Assembly: GCF_028583425.1 (NCBI RefSeq)
Contig: NC_072800.1
Coordinates: 94,705,001 to 94,769,000 of the forward strand
From: Eublepharis macularius
Taxonomy: Eukaryota > Chordata > Lepidosauria > Squamata > Eublepharidae
DNA length: 64,000 bases
Reading direction: 5' to 3'
A program made the position numbers and the translations under genes. Shown in pieces: positions 11,600 through 23,500 of this stretch (positions within the stretch are counted from its first letter, which is position 1; every line of letters begins with the position of its first letter). The notes under the pieces were generated by a model that did not search any database, was not told the DNA's origin, and saw only the letters and a program-made list of their open reading frames with translations.

Positions 11600-13300
11600 A
11601 AGGCTCTGCCCGGTGAAGCGCTTGTGTCCCAGGATGGCCACTGAAAGGCTTTCAGGCGGCGGGGGGGGGGGGGGGGCTGGGAAGACCCTCCTCGCTGGAG
11701 AGCCACTGCTGGCCCGAGGCGGCAAGGCGGGCCAAGGGAGGGGGAGGGTGTGTGTGGGGGGGCGCACTCGGGATGAGGAGCCTGTGGGAGTGCGACCCCC
11801 TCCCAAGGAGAGCGGCCCAGCCCCCCGCCAGGACGGTTCGGCCAGAGGAGCCCCCCTGCCCCCTTTTCACACCCCGGCACCTGGCCCTCGGGAGCGGAGC
11901 GGAGACGCCCGCGGGGGCCGCCTGCAGGCTCCTGCCCCCCCACCCCCACGCCGCTGTCCCGGGCAGGCCTGCGCTGACCCTTCCCGCGGCTGCCGTTATG
12001 CTGGGGGCGCCCCCGTCGGAACGGAGCCGTGGGAACGCAAAGGGCAGAGCCGGGGGCCCCCGCTGCGGGCAGAGCGTCGGCCGAGGGGGGCGTCTGCCTT
12101 CCGCCCGGGCGCTCCCCGGAGGATCTCGGCGCCTGAGGCCGCTGGCGGACGGACGCCCCTCGCCCCGCAGAGCCGCGCCCGGCCCGGGAGGGAGGGAGGG
12201 AGGCCGGCCGAGGGCTGGCGCCGGTCCGTCTGCCAGGCGCTCTCGGTGGCTTCGCCGGCCAAGCGGATCCGGGTCAGCCGCAGCCGGCCCTGCCCTGCGC
12301 TGCCCAGCCCGCCGCGCCCCTCGCCCGCCAGCCCCGCGGCCATGCGCGCCCAGGTAGGCAGGCCGGCCGGCCGGCAGGCGGCGGGGGAGCGCGGGGCCAG
12401 GCCGGCGGGGCGCCCTTTGTCCCGGCAGGCGGGAGCGCTCCGGGCTGTCCTGCCGCTCCGCGCCGGCGAAAAAGCGGCGCTCGGGCCGGCCGGTGCCTTC
12501 TCTCTCTCGGCCGCCCTCCCGCTGAGCAGCCTCCGGGCCGAGGGGGCGTCGCGCCGGCCCGCTCCTCCCGCTGCGCCGCACTGCCTCGGGGCGCAGGATC
12601 CGCTCCTCCGGCGGGGGCGCCTGGCCGGGCGGGCGGGGCTCCTTCCAGTGCCCGGCAAGCCCCTCAAGCCGCTGCCTGCTGGTGACGCTGGAGGGGCCTG
12701 GGCGGCCGTGGCCGGAGCCGCAGGAGCCTCCTTCGGGGCTGCTTTGGAAGCCGGGCGGGGCGGGAGGCTGCGCGCGTCGCGGCCCAGACAGGCCTCTCTG
12801 GCTGGGCCGGGCTGGGCTGGGCCGAGCGCGGGAGACGCCGGCCGCCGGGGGCTGCTGGCGGGCGGGCCGCGGGTCCGGAAGGGCCCCTGAGCGGCTCCGG
12901 CTTTGCTCTTCCAGGCGCCGGTGACCCTGGAGGACGTCACGGTCTCCTTCTCCGCGGAAGAGTGGGCCGAGCTGGAGGAATGGCAGCGGGCCCTTCACCG
13001 GGACGTCATGCGGGAGAACTACGAACTGGTCGCCTCTCTGGGTAAAGGGCCCTTTGCTCGCGGGGCCCGAAGGCCCTGCCAGGCCACCCTCCCCGAGGCC
13101 CGCTGGAGCCAGGCTGGGCAGGAGCAGCTGCAGACCCTCCCCCGTTCCTGGGCATTCCTGGCACGCCCCCGCCCCCCGCCCTCCGGCCACTGCCTGCCTG
13201 CCTGCCTGCCTTGATCGGGCCAGGAGCCGTCTAGGCCGGCCTCCCGTCTCTGGCGCCCCTGCTGCCCGGTGCCCCTGCAAAGCTCCCCTGGGAGAGCGAG
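11600..13300. promoter_or_regulatory. CpG island over the promoter and first two exons of KRAB-ZNF gene 2
   Basis: Dense CpG sequence without a TATA box surrounds the initiator ATG at 12342 and the KRAB-A exon at 12915-13041. Long G-runs occur at about 11659-11676. It has the same organisation as the island of the upstream paralogue. Confidence 0.75.
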
Positions 13301-15101
13301 GGAGGGGGCAGTTTTTTCCTCTTTCAGAAGGGGTCATCAGAGGGAAACTAACTAGTTTGAAACTATTAAAACTCTAGTAATTTTTGCATTCCAAGATGTG
13401 TCGGGTGCTTATAGGTGATGTTCACCAATTTAGATAATTTTTGGATACGATCAGAAAAATCTGGAGGGGGCTGTCCAGAGGAACCGCCCTGCCCCGAGGC
13501 AGCCTCCCTCTGGCTCCCAGCTGCCGGACTCCAGCATCAGGGGACGGCGGGGGACAAGGGAGCTGCTGAGGGTGGGCTGGGAGCCGGAGTGGAGGGCTCC
13601 CTCTTAGGCGGGTCCAGCAAGGGGGCGCTTGCTCTCCTCCGTCAGCATCGATGCCCTGACATTTGGGGGGGGGGGTCCTCTGGGATGATGTGGGCTGCCC
13701 AAAGGAAGGCAAGGTGCCTGTTTGCTGAGAGTCTGTTGTAACTAAGTTCTTCTCTGCCTCTGAGCAGGCTGTGATGTGGGAGCTGTCAGAGTTAAGGAGG
13801 AAGAGGAAGACCTCCAAGTGTCCTTGGTGGGAGCGGCGGAAGAGACAGCCCTTCAGGCTTTGAAGGCAGGCGCGGAAAACCAGCCTTGGCCACCAAGCAG
13901 GCACAATGGGCGGATGCAGGAGGAGGTAGGATGGGAAGGAGGAGTGAAGCAGAGATCGAGCGGCGAGGCCCCCGGGCCCCCGTGTCCCCTCACTTGTCCA
14001 CAGTGCAGGAAACGCTTCAAGAGCAAGGCAGCCCTCCTGACCCACCAGCGGATTCACACAGGTGAGCGACCCTTCGCCTGTGCTGATTGCGGGCGATGCT
14101 TCACCCAGAGGCAGCACCTGGCCACCCACCTACAAGTGCACGGAGGAGAGCACCCGTTTGCCTGCCCCGACTGTGGCTGCACCTTCCGCCTGCAGAAGCT
14201 CCTCCTGACACACCAGCGGAAGGTCCACTCTGGCGAGCTGCCCTTGGCTTGCGCTGACTGTGGCAAGCTCTTTAACCACAAGCACCACCTGATGACCCAC
14301 CAGCGGGTGCATACTGGCGAGCGCCCCTTTCCCTGCCCGGACTGTGGCAAGAGTTTCACCCAGAAGCACCACCTCCAGACCCACCAGCGTAGCCACTCTG
14401 GGGACCGCCCCTTCCCTTGTGCGGCGTGCGGCAAGACTTTCAAGGATCGCACTGGCGTCCTGATGCACCAGATTGTGCACACCGGCGCAAAGCCCTTTGC
14501 GTGCCAGAGCTGCAGTAAGGTCTTCAGCCACAAGCACCACCTGGTGATCCATCAGCGTGTGCACACTGGTGAGAAGCCCTTCTCGTGTGAGGTGTGCAGG
14601 AAGCGCTTCACCCAGAAGCACCACCTCCTGAGCCACGAGCGCATCCACACGGGGGAGCGCCCGTACCACTGCGAGGCGTGCCCCCGCAGTTTCAAGGACA
14701 GGATCACCCTCAAGCTGCACGTGCGACTCCACACGGGCGAGAAGCCCTTTTGCTGTGCCCAGTGTGGGGAAAGCTTCCGGCTGAGGAAGGCGCTGCTCTC
14801 CCACCAGCGGACCCACGACATCCCCACCCAGCTCATCTGCACCGAGTGTGGGGAGAGTTTCCCGCGTATGCGCAGCTTGGCTGGCCACAGGCGGCGGATG
14901 CACCCGGCGGCACCAAAGGAAACAGCTTCCCAGCCTGGGGCGGCCAGGAAACCGCTCTGTGTCCCTGAGTCCCGTGCCCATGGGGAGAAGGGCCAAGAAG
15001 AGCAGCTGGACCAGGAGGGAACAGCCCAGCCAGGCAAGGGCCGCCTGTGCCTGAGTGTGTGCTCCCTGGGCCTGCCAGCTCCGGAGGTGCAAATGCTGTG
15101 A
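12342..15101 (+). CDS. KRAB-A-domain C2H2 zinc-finger protein, gene 2 (11 fingers)
   Basis: Predicted nuclear transcription regulator and paralogue of the gene at 5514-9903. Exons by GT-AG and phase: 12342-12353 (MRAQ), 12915-13041 (127 nt, the standard KRAB-A exon length) and 13768-15101. The total is 1,473 nt, 490 aa. KRAB-A reads [20 protein letters not shown] and ends MRENY instead of MLENY, as in older variant KRAB boxes that often bind TRIM28 poorly. No KRAB-B exon is evident in the 0.7-kb intron. Eleven C2H2 fingers with TGERPF-type linkers follow an acidic stretch. Fingers 4-6 and 7-9 repeat the helix pattern HKHHL, QKHHL, KDR, which suggests an internal three-finger duplication. The tail after finger 11 is polar and unrecognised. 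Confidence 0.87.
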
Positions 15102-15607
15102 GTTGGATTGTCTGAAATCTTTAGAGGAAACTCTGCGCTTGTTTCTTGGCAGCCTTTGCAGGCGCATCGCACACTGTCCTCCTGGACCTGAAGATTTCTC
15201 TGTTTCTGCCCCTCTCCATTTTTATCCTCTACAGAGGTCAGGGTGGCCTGTAGAGCTCTGCCCCTTCCTTTAATAGGTACGTTGGGGCTGAGAGAGGCCA
15301 GCCAGAAAGCTTTGTGGGTGTTTTTCGGGAGGGCAGACTAGGAGGAACATTGTTGCTGGCAGCGGCAACAGCTTGGCCCTGCTTTCGTTTGCTTGCCCAG
15401 CCTGTTCCGTATCTCGGGCATGAGCCGAGCAGCCGTTGGATCCCAGGTGCTCCGTGCTCTTCAACAGCTGCCCCCGATTCCCGACTGGTCCCAAGGGACA
15501 CCTTGCACTTGTCATCTTTTTTTGTGTGTTCTTTTTCTTTTCTTTTATTTGATTGTATTTTTATTTTTTGTAAGGTGCTTTGGATCCCAAGAAGAAGAAA
15601 AGGAGAC

Positions 15608-15613
15608 AATAAA
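15608..15613 (+). terminator. Candidate poly(A) signal of KRAB-ZNF gene 2
   Basis: This AATAAA lies about 0.5 kb after the stop codon, with T-rich sequence before it. It is the first such signal downstream of the gene. Confidence 0.55.
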
Positions 15614-15649
15614 TATACTAACTTGTGCGAAAGTACTTGTTTAGTAACT

Positions 15650-16690
15650 ATTCTAAGATAGTGCCCTGTGATCTAATCTACGTATAAAAATATGAATTGC
15701 AGGTTCATACCGCCTCAGGCTTTGCAGGGAAATGAGAAGGAGTTTAACTCCCAAAGCCACCCTCCTTCTCTGCTATTAATATTTGAGAGCAAAATGGACC
15801 CTTTAAAAACACGACACTTCCTTAAATACTAATAGCAAAGCAGGGAAGCCGGTCTTGAAAAGTGAAACCCTCAGAGGCTGAAGGGTTACCTCCCCGCTCA
15901 CTCTCCTGCGTGGTCCAGAGGCAAATTGAAACTGCAAAAGCCTGCAGTTTGCAGATGAGAGGCATTGAATGGTTGCTTTTATCCTGGTCCAGTTAGCTGT
16001 TCCGCTTTTTTTCTGGCTTCCCTGTTCATTGCACCCTTTTAGGGTTTAGAACTGTGCGGTTGACTTTGCTGCATCCCCCAAGGGTCTCCAAGTGAAGACT
16101 GGAGGGGTGGGAACGCCCACTGAGGGGGGGGTCCCACTGAGGCTCTCGGTTTGCTGAGCCCCCACTGTAAAGGAGAAGGCCGTTTTCTTCCTCCCTTGGC
16201 TCTTAATTTGTATTTGGCCAAAAGACCGAGTCCCTTCACCTGTAATTGTATTCAGGATAGGTCAAATGTATCCTGTAGCTCCGTACGAGGCACACCCAAC
16301 CCCTGCTGGGCTGCACTGCTGCCAGCCCACCCCACTTCAGCCTGGCTTGGTCCTGCCTGGCAGTGGCACGGGCCATGGAGGCAACGCCAGTGCCCTCCCA
16401 TGCTGCCGATGGCTGGCAGCCAGCCAGCCAAACCCCTGTGGGAAATCTTGTGGTACCTCTAAGAGCGGCTTGGCTGAGACTTGGCCAGGTGGCACCAGCC
16501 CAGGCTGCAGTGCAGGCCACAGGGTTAGCAGTCAGACCCCTCCTCCTGCTGAGGGGAGGTCTGTAGATATGAAACCATAAGCCCCCTCCCTCGGATATTA
16601 CAAGCACAAGGCACTGCCTGGCCTGAAATGAAACAAAATGGATGCCAGCCGGGAAGAGTCTGGAAAAGTATTTTAGGAAGGGAGTCAGAG
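15650..16690. other. Intergenic stretch between KRAB-ZNF gene 2 and SSPO
   Basis: No gene, domain or named repeat was recognised. Short open frames on both strands lack homology that I can see. Confidence 0.4.
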
Positions 16691-17345
16691 CGGCTGACCG
16701 ACTAATGGCCCGTCCACACCCTTGGAGAGACGCATAATTTAGGGCAATGGGTCTCCCAAAGAACTCCTAATCTCATCCGCGCCCGGTCTCACTTCCCTTT
16801 ACCCTGATTAAGAAACACCTACTGCTATTCACCAAACCTGGTAGCTTTTCCCGTCTGGTACTCACAGGGTCATCAAGCACCACTGACATCTATAGTCCAC
16901 CTCAGGTGGACCCATCAAGCCTCTCCGCAATTCATTAGACACCTCCAGAAAAATCCACTGAGCCGTTGTTTCGGAGGCAAAAATGTCAGCTTGCCCCAGG
17001 AAGCATTTTGCCCTATATTTGGAGTCCCTAGCCAACCAGTGTGTGTGTGTGTGTCCTGGATCCGTACATGCCCCCACAAATGAATCTGGGCCTCCTTCAT
17101 GAAATGCTGGTTGTTTTGCGGCGGCCTCCACAGACCTCTGTCCTCAAGACTGGGAACTATAGCCTTCCCCCAAACTGCTTTCTCCCCTTTCTCTCTCTGA
17201 TTCCCTCTTAGCTAGCCTTGTATGTATGCTGTATGTGCTTGTATGTTTGCCCTTTTATTTCTCTTTTAATAAAAAACTTTCCGGTTGAACATCTAGGTGA
17301 TTTATTTTGAGAGGCTTCTTAAGAGAAAAATCCCTGTCGACGTTG
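16690..17345 (+). mobile_element. Possible LTR-like fossil
   Basis: A promoter-poor stretch ends in a pyrimidine-rich block and 'TTTTAATAAAAAACTTTCC' at about 17263-17282, like the R region of an LTR. A TTGGTGGAGAATCCC motif at about 17342-17357 resembles a primer-binding site. No gag, pol or env homology is seen nearby. It would be a solo or truncated, broken element of uncertain family. Confidence 0.35.
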
Positions 17346-17554
17346 GTGGAGAATCCCACTTACCCCCCCCTCACTTTGTCTCCTTTATGCTAATTCCCCC
17401 CCCCCAACTAATTAGGAGACTGCCTATTTGGGTAACAAGGTTGGGAAGAAGCCCCCCTCAGCCTCCTCGTTCCCTCTCTCCTTCCACTCCCGTCCCCTTG
17501 CAAGAAAGCGGGGCCCCATCTGCTGCGAAGAGGGAAGGAACAGAGTCCTCTGTG

Positions 17555-20500
17555 AAACTGCAGCTGGGTGATTTTATTGAATGGCAAAAAACAAACAGTG
17601 CCCTGTCAGGTGTCTTGAGGCAGAGAGTGGGGATTGAGGAGATGCATTTGGCATCAAGGGAGGAGCCCTTCTGAGTTTGGACTGGACCGGTGTCCTCTGC
17701 AAAGGTCCAGAACCTGCAGGAGTGTCGTCATCAGCGCTTGGAGAAATCGCCACCTGCAGCAGAAAAGACGAGAAATTGAGAGGGGGTGAGAAGCACAAAG
17801 CATGTGAGAGCCTGGGCGTGGCCAGAAAGGGTCTTGGGTCAAGGTTCTGGAGAAGAGCTGGATGGGCCAGTGGTGAGGGTCTGCAGAAGGTGAACAGCCA
17901 GTGTAGAAACGGAGTGCTGACTCTCCAAAGCTCAGACCCTGAAAATCTTGCTGGTCTCTGTTGTGCCACTGGACTCAAATGCTGCAGTGGAAATGGAGAC
18001 GCTTTTTCAGACTCTGGACTTGGCCTGTGCGCTCTTCTTGCAGAGGCTGCTCCAACCCCGCACAGGTGTCTCTGGCACTTTAAATATGACACTGGGCTTT
18101 CCTGTCCCATTGTTTGCCAGCACAACAACCTTGTAGGGTAGGTCATGGCAATTCCCATTTTTGAGATGCGATGGCTGGACTGGAACACAGGCCTCTGGAG
18201 CCACGTGAAGGGACAGCCCTGGCTCACCTTGACAGCTGCTGCACTCACAGCTGTGGATCACAGGCAGCACCACTGGCTCCGTCTCGCCTCCCGCGCACTG
18301 CAGGTTCAGGATTCGCACAGGACTGACCGGGTCCAGGCGGTAGCTGCAGCAGTCGCACAGAGTCTGCAGGTAGGGCTCCTGCAGGGGAACGTGGAGGGGC
18401 AGTGACTTCTGGGGGGTTGCATGGGGGTGCGGCAGGCAGGTAAAGCCTGCATGTGCTTGGTGGGGGGCGGGGGGCAGAGGAGAGCTCCCCCTCGGTGATG
18501 GGCTGGGCAGGATACACCCAACAGGGCACCTGACTCCTGCTTACCTCGGGGACGACATTGGTGCGGGAGGGGCAGCGGCCACTGCAGTAGCTCACCTCCA
18601 CGTTTGCCAGGAAGCAGCGCCCCTTGGTGATGTTGCGTAGCTCGGTGTAGTGCTGGCAGAAGGAAGGTGCCTCTTCTGTGGGTGGGGGCACACAAGAGCG
18701 TTACCATCCTGGCCAGGTTGGGGATGCACAAGCACACACGTCCCCCTAGCCACAGGCAGCTTCTGGCACCCATAAAAATTGTATAGTGCTGGTAGTGGCA
18801 GAGGTGGGGCCTTGGTGTGATTCTTGTATTTCTCCACCCTGCGTTGCTGAAGACCTCAAGGGCCTGATGTGGGTGGAAGGACAGGTGGGGCAGAAAAACA
18901 GAGCAAGAAGCATGCTTCTCCGGCAGCCCCCTTCTTCTCTTGACCAGGCTGGCCACCCTCCTTCAAATTCAGAGTCATTTGTCTGCCCCGTCCATTTTGT
19001 CCCTTGCCTGATTTGGCTTCCGCTCATGTTCTCCAGCCAGCCAGTTTGGTGTAGAGGTTAAGAGCAGCAGGGTTCTCATCTGGAGAACCGGGTTTGATTC
19101 CCCCCTCCTCCCCTTGAAGCCAGCTGGGTGACCTTGAGTCTGTCACAGCTTCTCAGAGCTCTCTCAGCCCCACCCACCTCACAGGGTGATTGTTGTAGGG
19201 ATAATAACACTTTTTAAGCCACTCTGAGTGGGCATTAAGTTGTGCTGAAGGGTGGTGTATCAACTGAATGTTATTATTATTAACTTGGGGCTCATTTGTA
19301 TGTACATGTACTCCTGTCCCCCCCCCCCCACCAAGCAGCTTAAAGTAGCTCAAAGGTGGCTTTTCTCAGTGAGAAAACAGCAGGGGACGACAGGGTTAAA
19401 ATTTAGCGCTCTCCCTTATCAAGAGGCTGAATTTGCCAAAAGAAGAAGTTTAAAAGAAATATGGGGGAAATTGCAACATGCAGTTGAGCCTGTGGAAGCT
19501 CTCCTTTGACACCATTCTGGGTCCAGAACTTAGCGCCGTGCTGGGGGGAAACCCGGGTTTTAAAACAGGCACAGCCTATCCAAGCTGCTCCCTGGAGCCA
19601 CCCAGGACGATTCTGGGGAGGCTGCCTACCGAACGCCTCCTTCCTGCAGACGGGGCAGCAGCCGCTGGGCTCCTGTACTTTCACTTCTCCCTGAGGGGAG
19701 AACAGAGAGGAAGGATAAAACGACCGGGCTCAGATTAGCCCCCAGTAGCCCCCTGAACTCTGAAACTGCATCTGAGGATGTGCAGAGCACATTTGCTCTC
19801 ACGAGCCGCCACTCCCTCCGGATCTCCCAGTGGGAAACTGCGCCTCCCGAGCCCCGCCCCTTCTTTGGAGGAAACGTATACCACCGCATCCCTTGGGAGG
19901 GCTACCTCAAGGCAGGTGAGTGGGGGGCAGCCAGCCTCGCACGTGGCTTTCCCGTTCAGGCAGTGGCAGGTTTCACAGCCCATCTGCCACTCCGCACCAG
20001 CCTGTTTGGGCAGAGAAAGGGGGTTAAAGGGCGTGCATGGATCTTAGGTGACGCGTGGCATGCTGTGACCTCCCTGAGAGTCTGTGGACAGGGCCAAGGC
20101 AGGATGCGAAAGACCACACCCAGTGGGAAGATCTCCTGCACCGGCCCTGCTGCAATGGGTGGGAGGTCTGCTCTTGCACCATTTCCGTTGATTACACCTT
20201 CTGCAGCCAGGACTGTGCCATAAAAAGTATGGGGCCCTCAGAGGACCCGCTGGGGTCCCTCCGGAGAGGGAGAGGGAGGGGGAGGCCTGCCACACCCTTG
20301 CCCCTCCCAAAGTATCGATAAAAGTGCCGGCTGTTCTGGACCCGTGCTTCCCTGTCCATGCCTCCTGCACCTTTTGGTGGGACACAGAATTCACTCCGCC
20401 TGGTTCTGGACACAAGGGGAAAGGCTTCCCCCTCCCACATCCCTCCCCATCAGGATTTGTGTTTCCTGGAGGGACCTGAGCTGTGGTGGGGGGGCTCAGA

Positions 20501-23500
20501 GGGTCTCGCTTCCTTGGGAAGGCCCCTTCAGCTGCCCCACAGGGGCTGGGAACAACATGGCACCCAGCTGAGAAAGAGGCTCTTGCTGAGAAGCAGCCCC
20601 CCCCCCCGCCGCAGTTCAGTGCCCATCCATGGGCTCGGGGCCGCCTCCCCTTCCCTGGAAAGGTGGCTGCGGATGAGACCCACCTGGGAGAGCTGAGGCG
20701 CCTCTTGCGCATGTGCAGGAACCAGAGGTTCAGGCATCCCTCGCCCTGTCCTCACACATGCCAGCATGCCCCCGCACACTCACCAAGTAAACCTGGCCTC
20801 CGTGCTGACACTCACAGTGTGCAGCCACCACACACTGTCCGCTGCCATTCCGGTAGTGCCCGGGTTGGCACACGCAGCCCCCCTCGGCCCCCCTGCTGCA
20901 GTTCTGCGGGGGATCCTCGTAGATTTGGTCACAGCTCCGCTCACACGGGCCTGCAGAGTCGGGCCTGAGCCAGCGTTCTCCACCAGGGCAGACTGCCTCA
21001 AGGAGAGATGAGTGAGGGTTGGCAACTGCCCAGTTTCCTCCTGGCCAGAAGGCGCCTCCCTGCCAGGCTTGCAGGGGCCTGGTGGCTCTTCCTCCCTCAC
21101 AGCCTCCCCTCCCATGGGGGAACAAGTCACTCTCTCTCACCACAGTCTGGGAGGGAACACGGCTTCTGGCGCAGGGCAGGGCCTTCACATTCGGCACCTC
21201 CAAACAGGCGCTGTCGGGACTGGTGCCTCCGCGAGATCTGCTCTCCGGTGCCACACGTCACGGAGCATGAGGACCAGGCTGACCACTCTGCCCAAAGGCA
21301 GGGCACTGTGGAAGAAAAGAGGTGTGGCTGGCAGGGCGGGGAGGCTGGTGGGGGAGAGGCTGGGCCCAACAGAATGCAGGGAGCAGCCGGATACAACTGG
21401 ACGACACAGTCCCTGCAGTCACAGCGCCCTACCTGGCAACAGCCCCTTCCCTGGAGGGCCTCCCCCTCCCTCTGCAAGGGGGGGAGTGGAGGGGGGGGGG
21501 TCCGCAGAGGTCGTGAACCTGATGGGCAGCCCTTGGAGTGCAGGTGTGCGTTGGGGGGGGGTGTCCTCTGGAGACGCTTACCATCACAGGCCTCCTGGCT
21601 GCAGCTGAAGGCGCCTCTTTGGCAGACGCTGCAAAGACAGGCGAAGTCAGGCCCTGCACAGCAATCCCCCCCCTCCATCCCGTGGTCCAGGCGGGACAGG
21701 AGCACTAGAAGAGCTCAAGCTGCCCTCTAAGCACCGCCGTGCCAAACTGGGATGGCGCAGGAGAGTCTTTGTTTCCGTGCAGCTCCATTTAAAGGGGTCT
21801 TTAGGAAACCAGCCCACGCAACAGTGGCTGCCAGCGACACACTCAGAACCCAGCAGATACCGACCCCAGTGACACACCCAGCAGGTGGCTGGCCCGTCCG
21901 GTGGAGGCCAGAATGGGAGTCCAGCCCAACCTCTGACTCCCGCTCAGGCCAGAGTTCTGGAATGACTGTGCACGGGGCAAGACTCGCCCCACCTCCTGCC
22001 CCGGGAGCCCCACGACCACGCTACGCCGCTGCCCCTCCCAATCACCAAGAATACTGAAAGCAGGCTGGGAAAGCTGGGAAAGGTGTAATTTGGGAGATGT
22101 ATTTAAAATTCATCATTTTTAAGCCTCCAATATCAAGTTGGTTAGCGGGGCAGAGCGGGGGTGGGGCAAGTAGGTATCTCGCCTCAGGCACCAGAAACCC
22201 TGGCACCGGCCCTGCTAGCAGGACCCAGGCCAGGCCTTGCCTCTGTTCCAATGAAGTTCTGAACTGTTTTGGGACTGCGTGTGGTGGACTTATTGCAAGC
22301 TGCACGCCTGTTCAGTCTTCCAGTTCAAGCCAACTATAAATCCAATTTCCGGGTGCTCCCCCTCCCCTTGCACACCTCCCAGCTCTCCTTCCTTGGCCTG
22401 GCTTGTTCACGGCAGCCAGCAGCGCCTCCCCCTGCTCACCAGCTGTTGCACTCGTGGTGAATGATGGTGCCTGGCAAGTACTCCTGGGCCCGCTCTTCTT
22501 GAGACAGGTTGGCAGCCCAGGGCAACGCCGATGCCGGGCTGAGAGAGCAGCGACACTCCTCCGCAAGAATGCACGCCCCGTCCTGCATCACCTGCGGGCG
22601 GAGAGGAGGCTCAGATGCAGCAGGCCCAGGGCAGGGCAGGTCTGTGCCCCGCTCGGTCCAGGCACACTCACCTGGCCAGAGGGGCAGGAGCAGCCAGGCT
22701 GGCATTCCTGCCGCAAGCACTGGGTTTCTGGGCGCAGGTCAGAGCAGGCTTGCGGGCAGGCGTTGGCGCAGCTGCTGAAGACTTGGAGTCCTGGGCATTC
22801 TGCATGGCGGGGAGAGGGATGGGTCAAAAGAGGGGCCCAGAAGAGTGGGCGGGGCTTGGGAGTGCTGCCCCTGCCTCTTAACCCTCCTTTTTCAGTCCCC
22901 GCTCTTGCCCTGCTCCTGGCCGACTGACCCAGCTACTCTGACACTTGGGGAAGGGGCTAAGTGTGCAGTGAGGCCACAGGTCCTGGTCTTGTGAACACGG
23001 CCTCGTTTGGCCCACTGGGTTTCAGTGCTGAAGCTCAGTCTTTGGGAGAGATAAAAAACCGACAGCCACTCTGAGACTGTGCAAAGTGCCTCTTCCTGAG
23101 TGCTGCTCAGTCTCCAACAGCCCTGCGTGTCTTAGCTGAGGGGGATGATTTTTCTGAGGCCTCCGGAAGTTTGGCTTTGCTTGAAAGTGCTCCGGCAGGC
23201 AGCAGCTTGAGGTTAATCTATCAGTGCACTTTCCACAATGTGGGTAGCAGCAAAGAGGACCTGCGCCGGAGATGCTACTGGGTGTTCCTAACATTGGTGG
23301 CCTGGCCTGGCGTGGCTTCACAGATCTGCACCAGCCTAAAGTGAAACGCAGCCTGAATCTCTGGGCTGTGAGGGCTGCATTCTAAGAGTCCCACTACCCC
23401 GTGCGGGTGTGAATCCCAGTCCACGTGAGAGAGACTCCCTCTGCCCTCCCGTGCATCCAAAGCATGCCTCCCGCCCCCAGCGCCGCAGGACCCCAGCTGG

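Noticed and set aside
11652-13337. 561-codon open frame on the minus strand
   Set aside because: Same reason: CpG-island composition, opposite to the KRAB-ZNF gene 2 promoter and exons, with no domain.
13042-13767. Possible KRAB-B exon in gene 2
   Set aside because: No B-box-like peptide with fitting splice sites was found, and exons 12915-13041 and 13768-15101 already join in phase.
14130-15167. 345-codon antisense frame over the gene 2 finger exon
   Set aside because: It is a shadow of the finger repeats on the coding strand.
20044-20712. 222-codon open frame on the minus strand between SSPO w38 and w39
   Set aside because: It lies in an SSPO intron, has no TSR, TIL or VWC cysteine pattern, and the flanking exons splice in phase without it.
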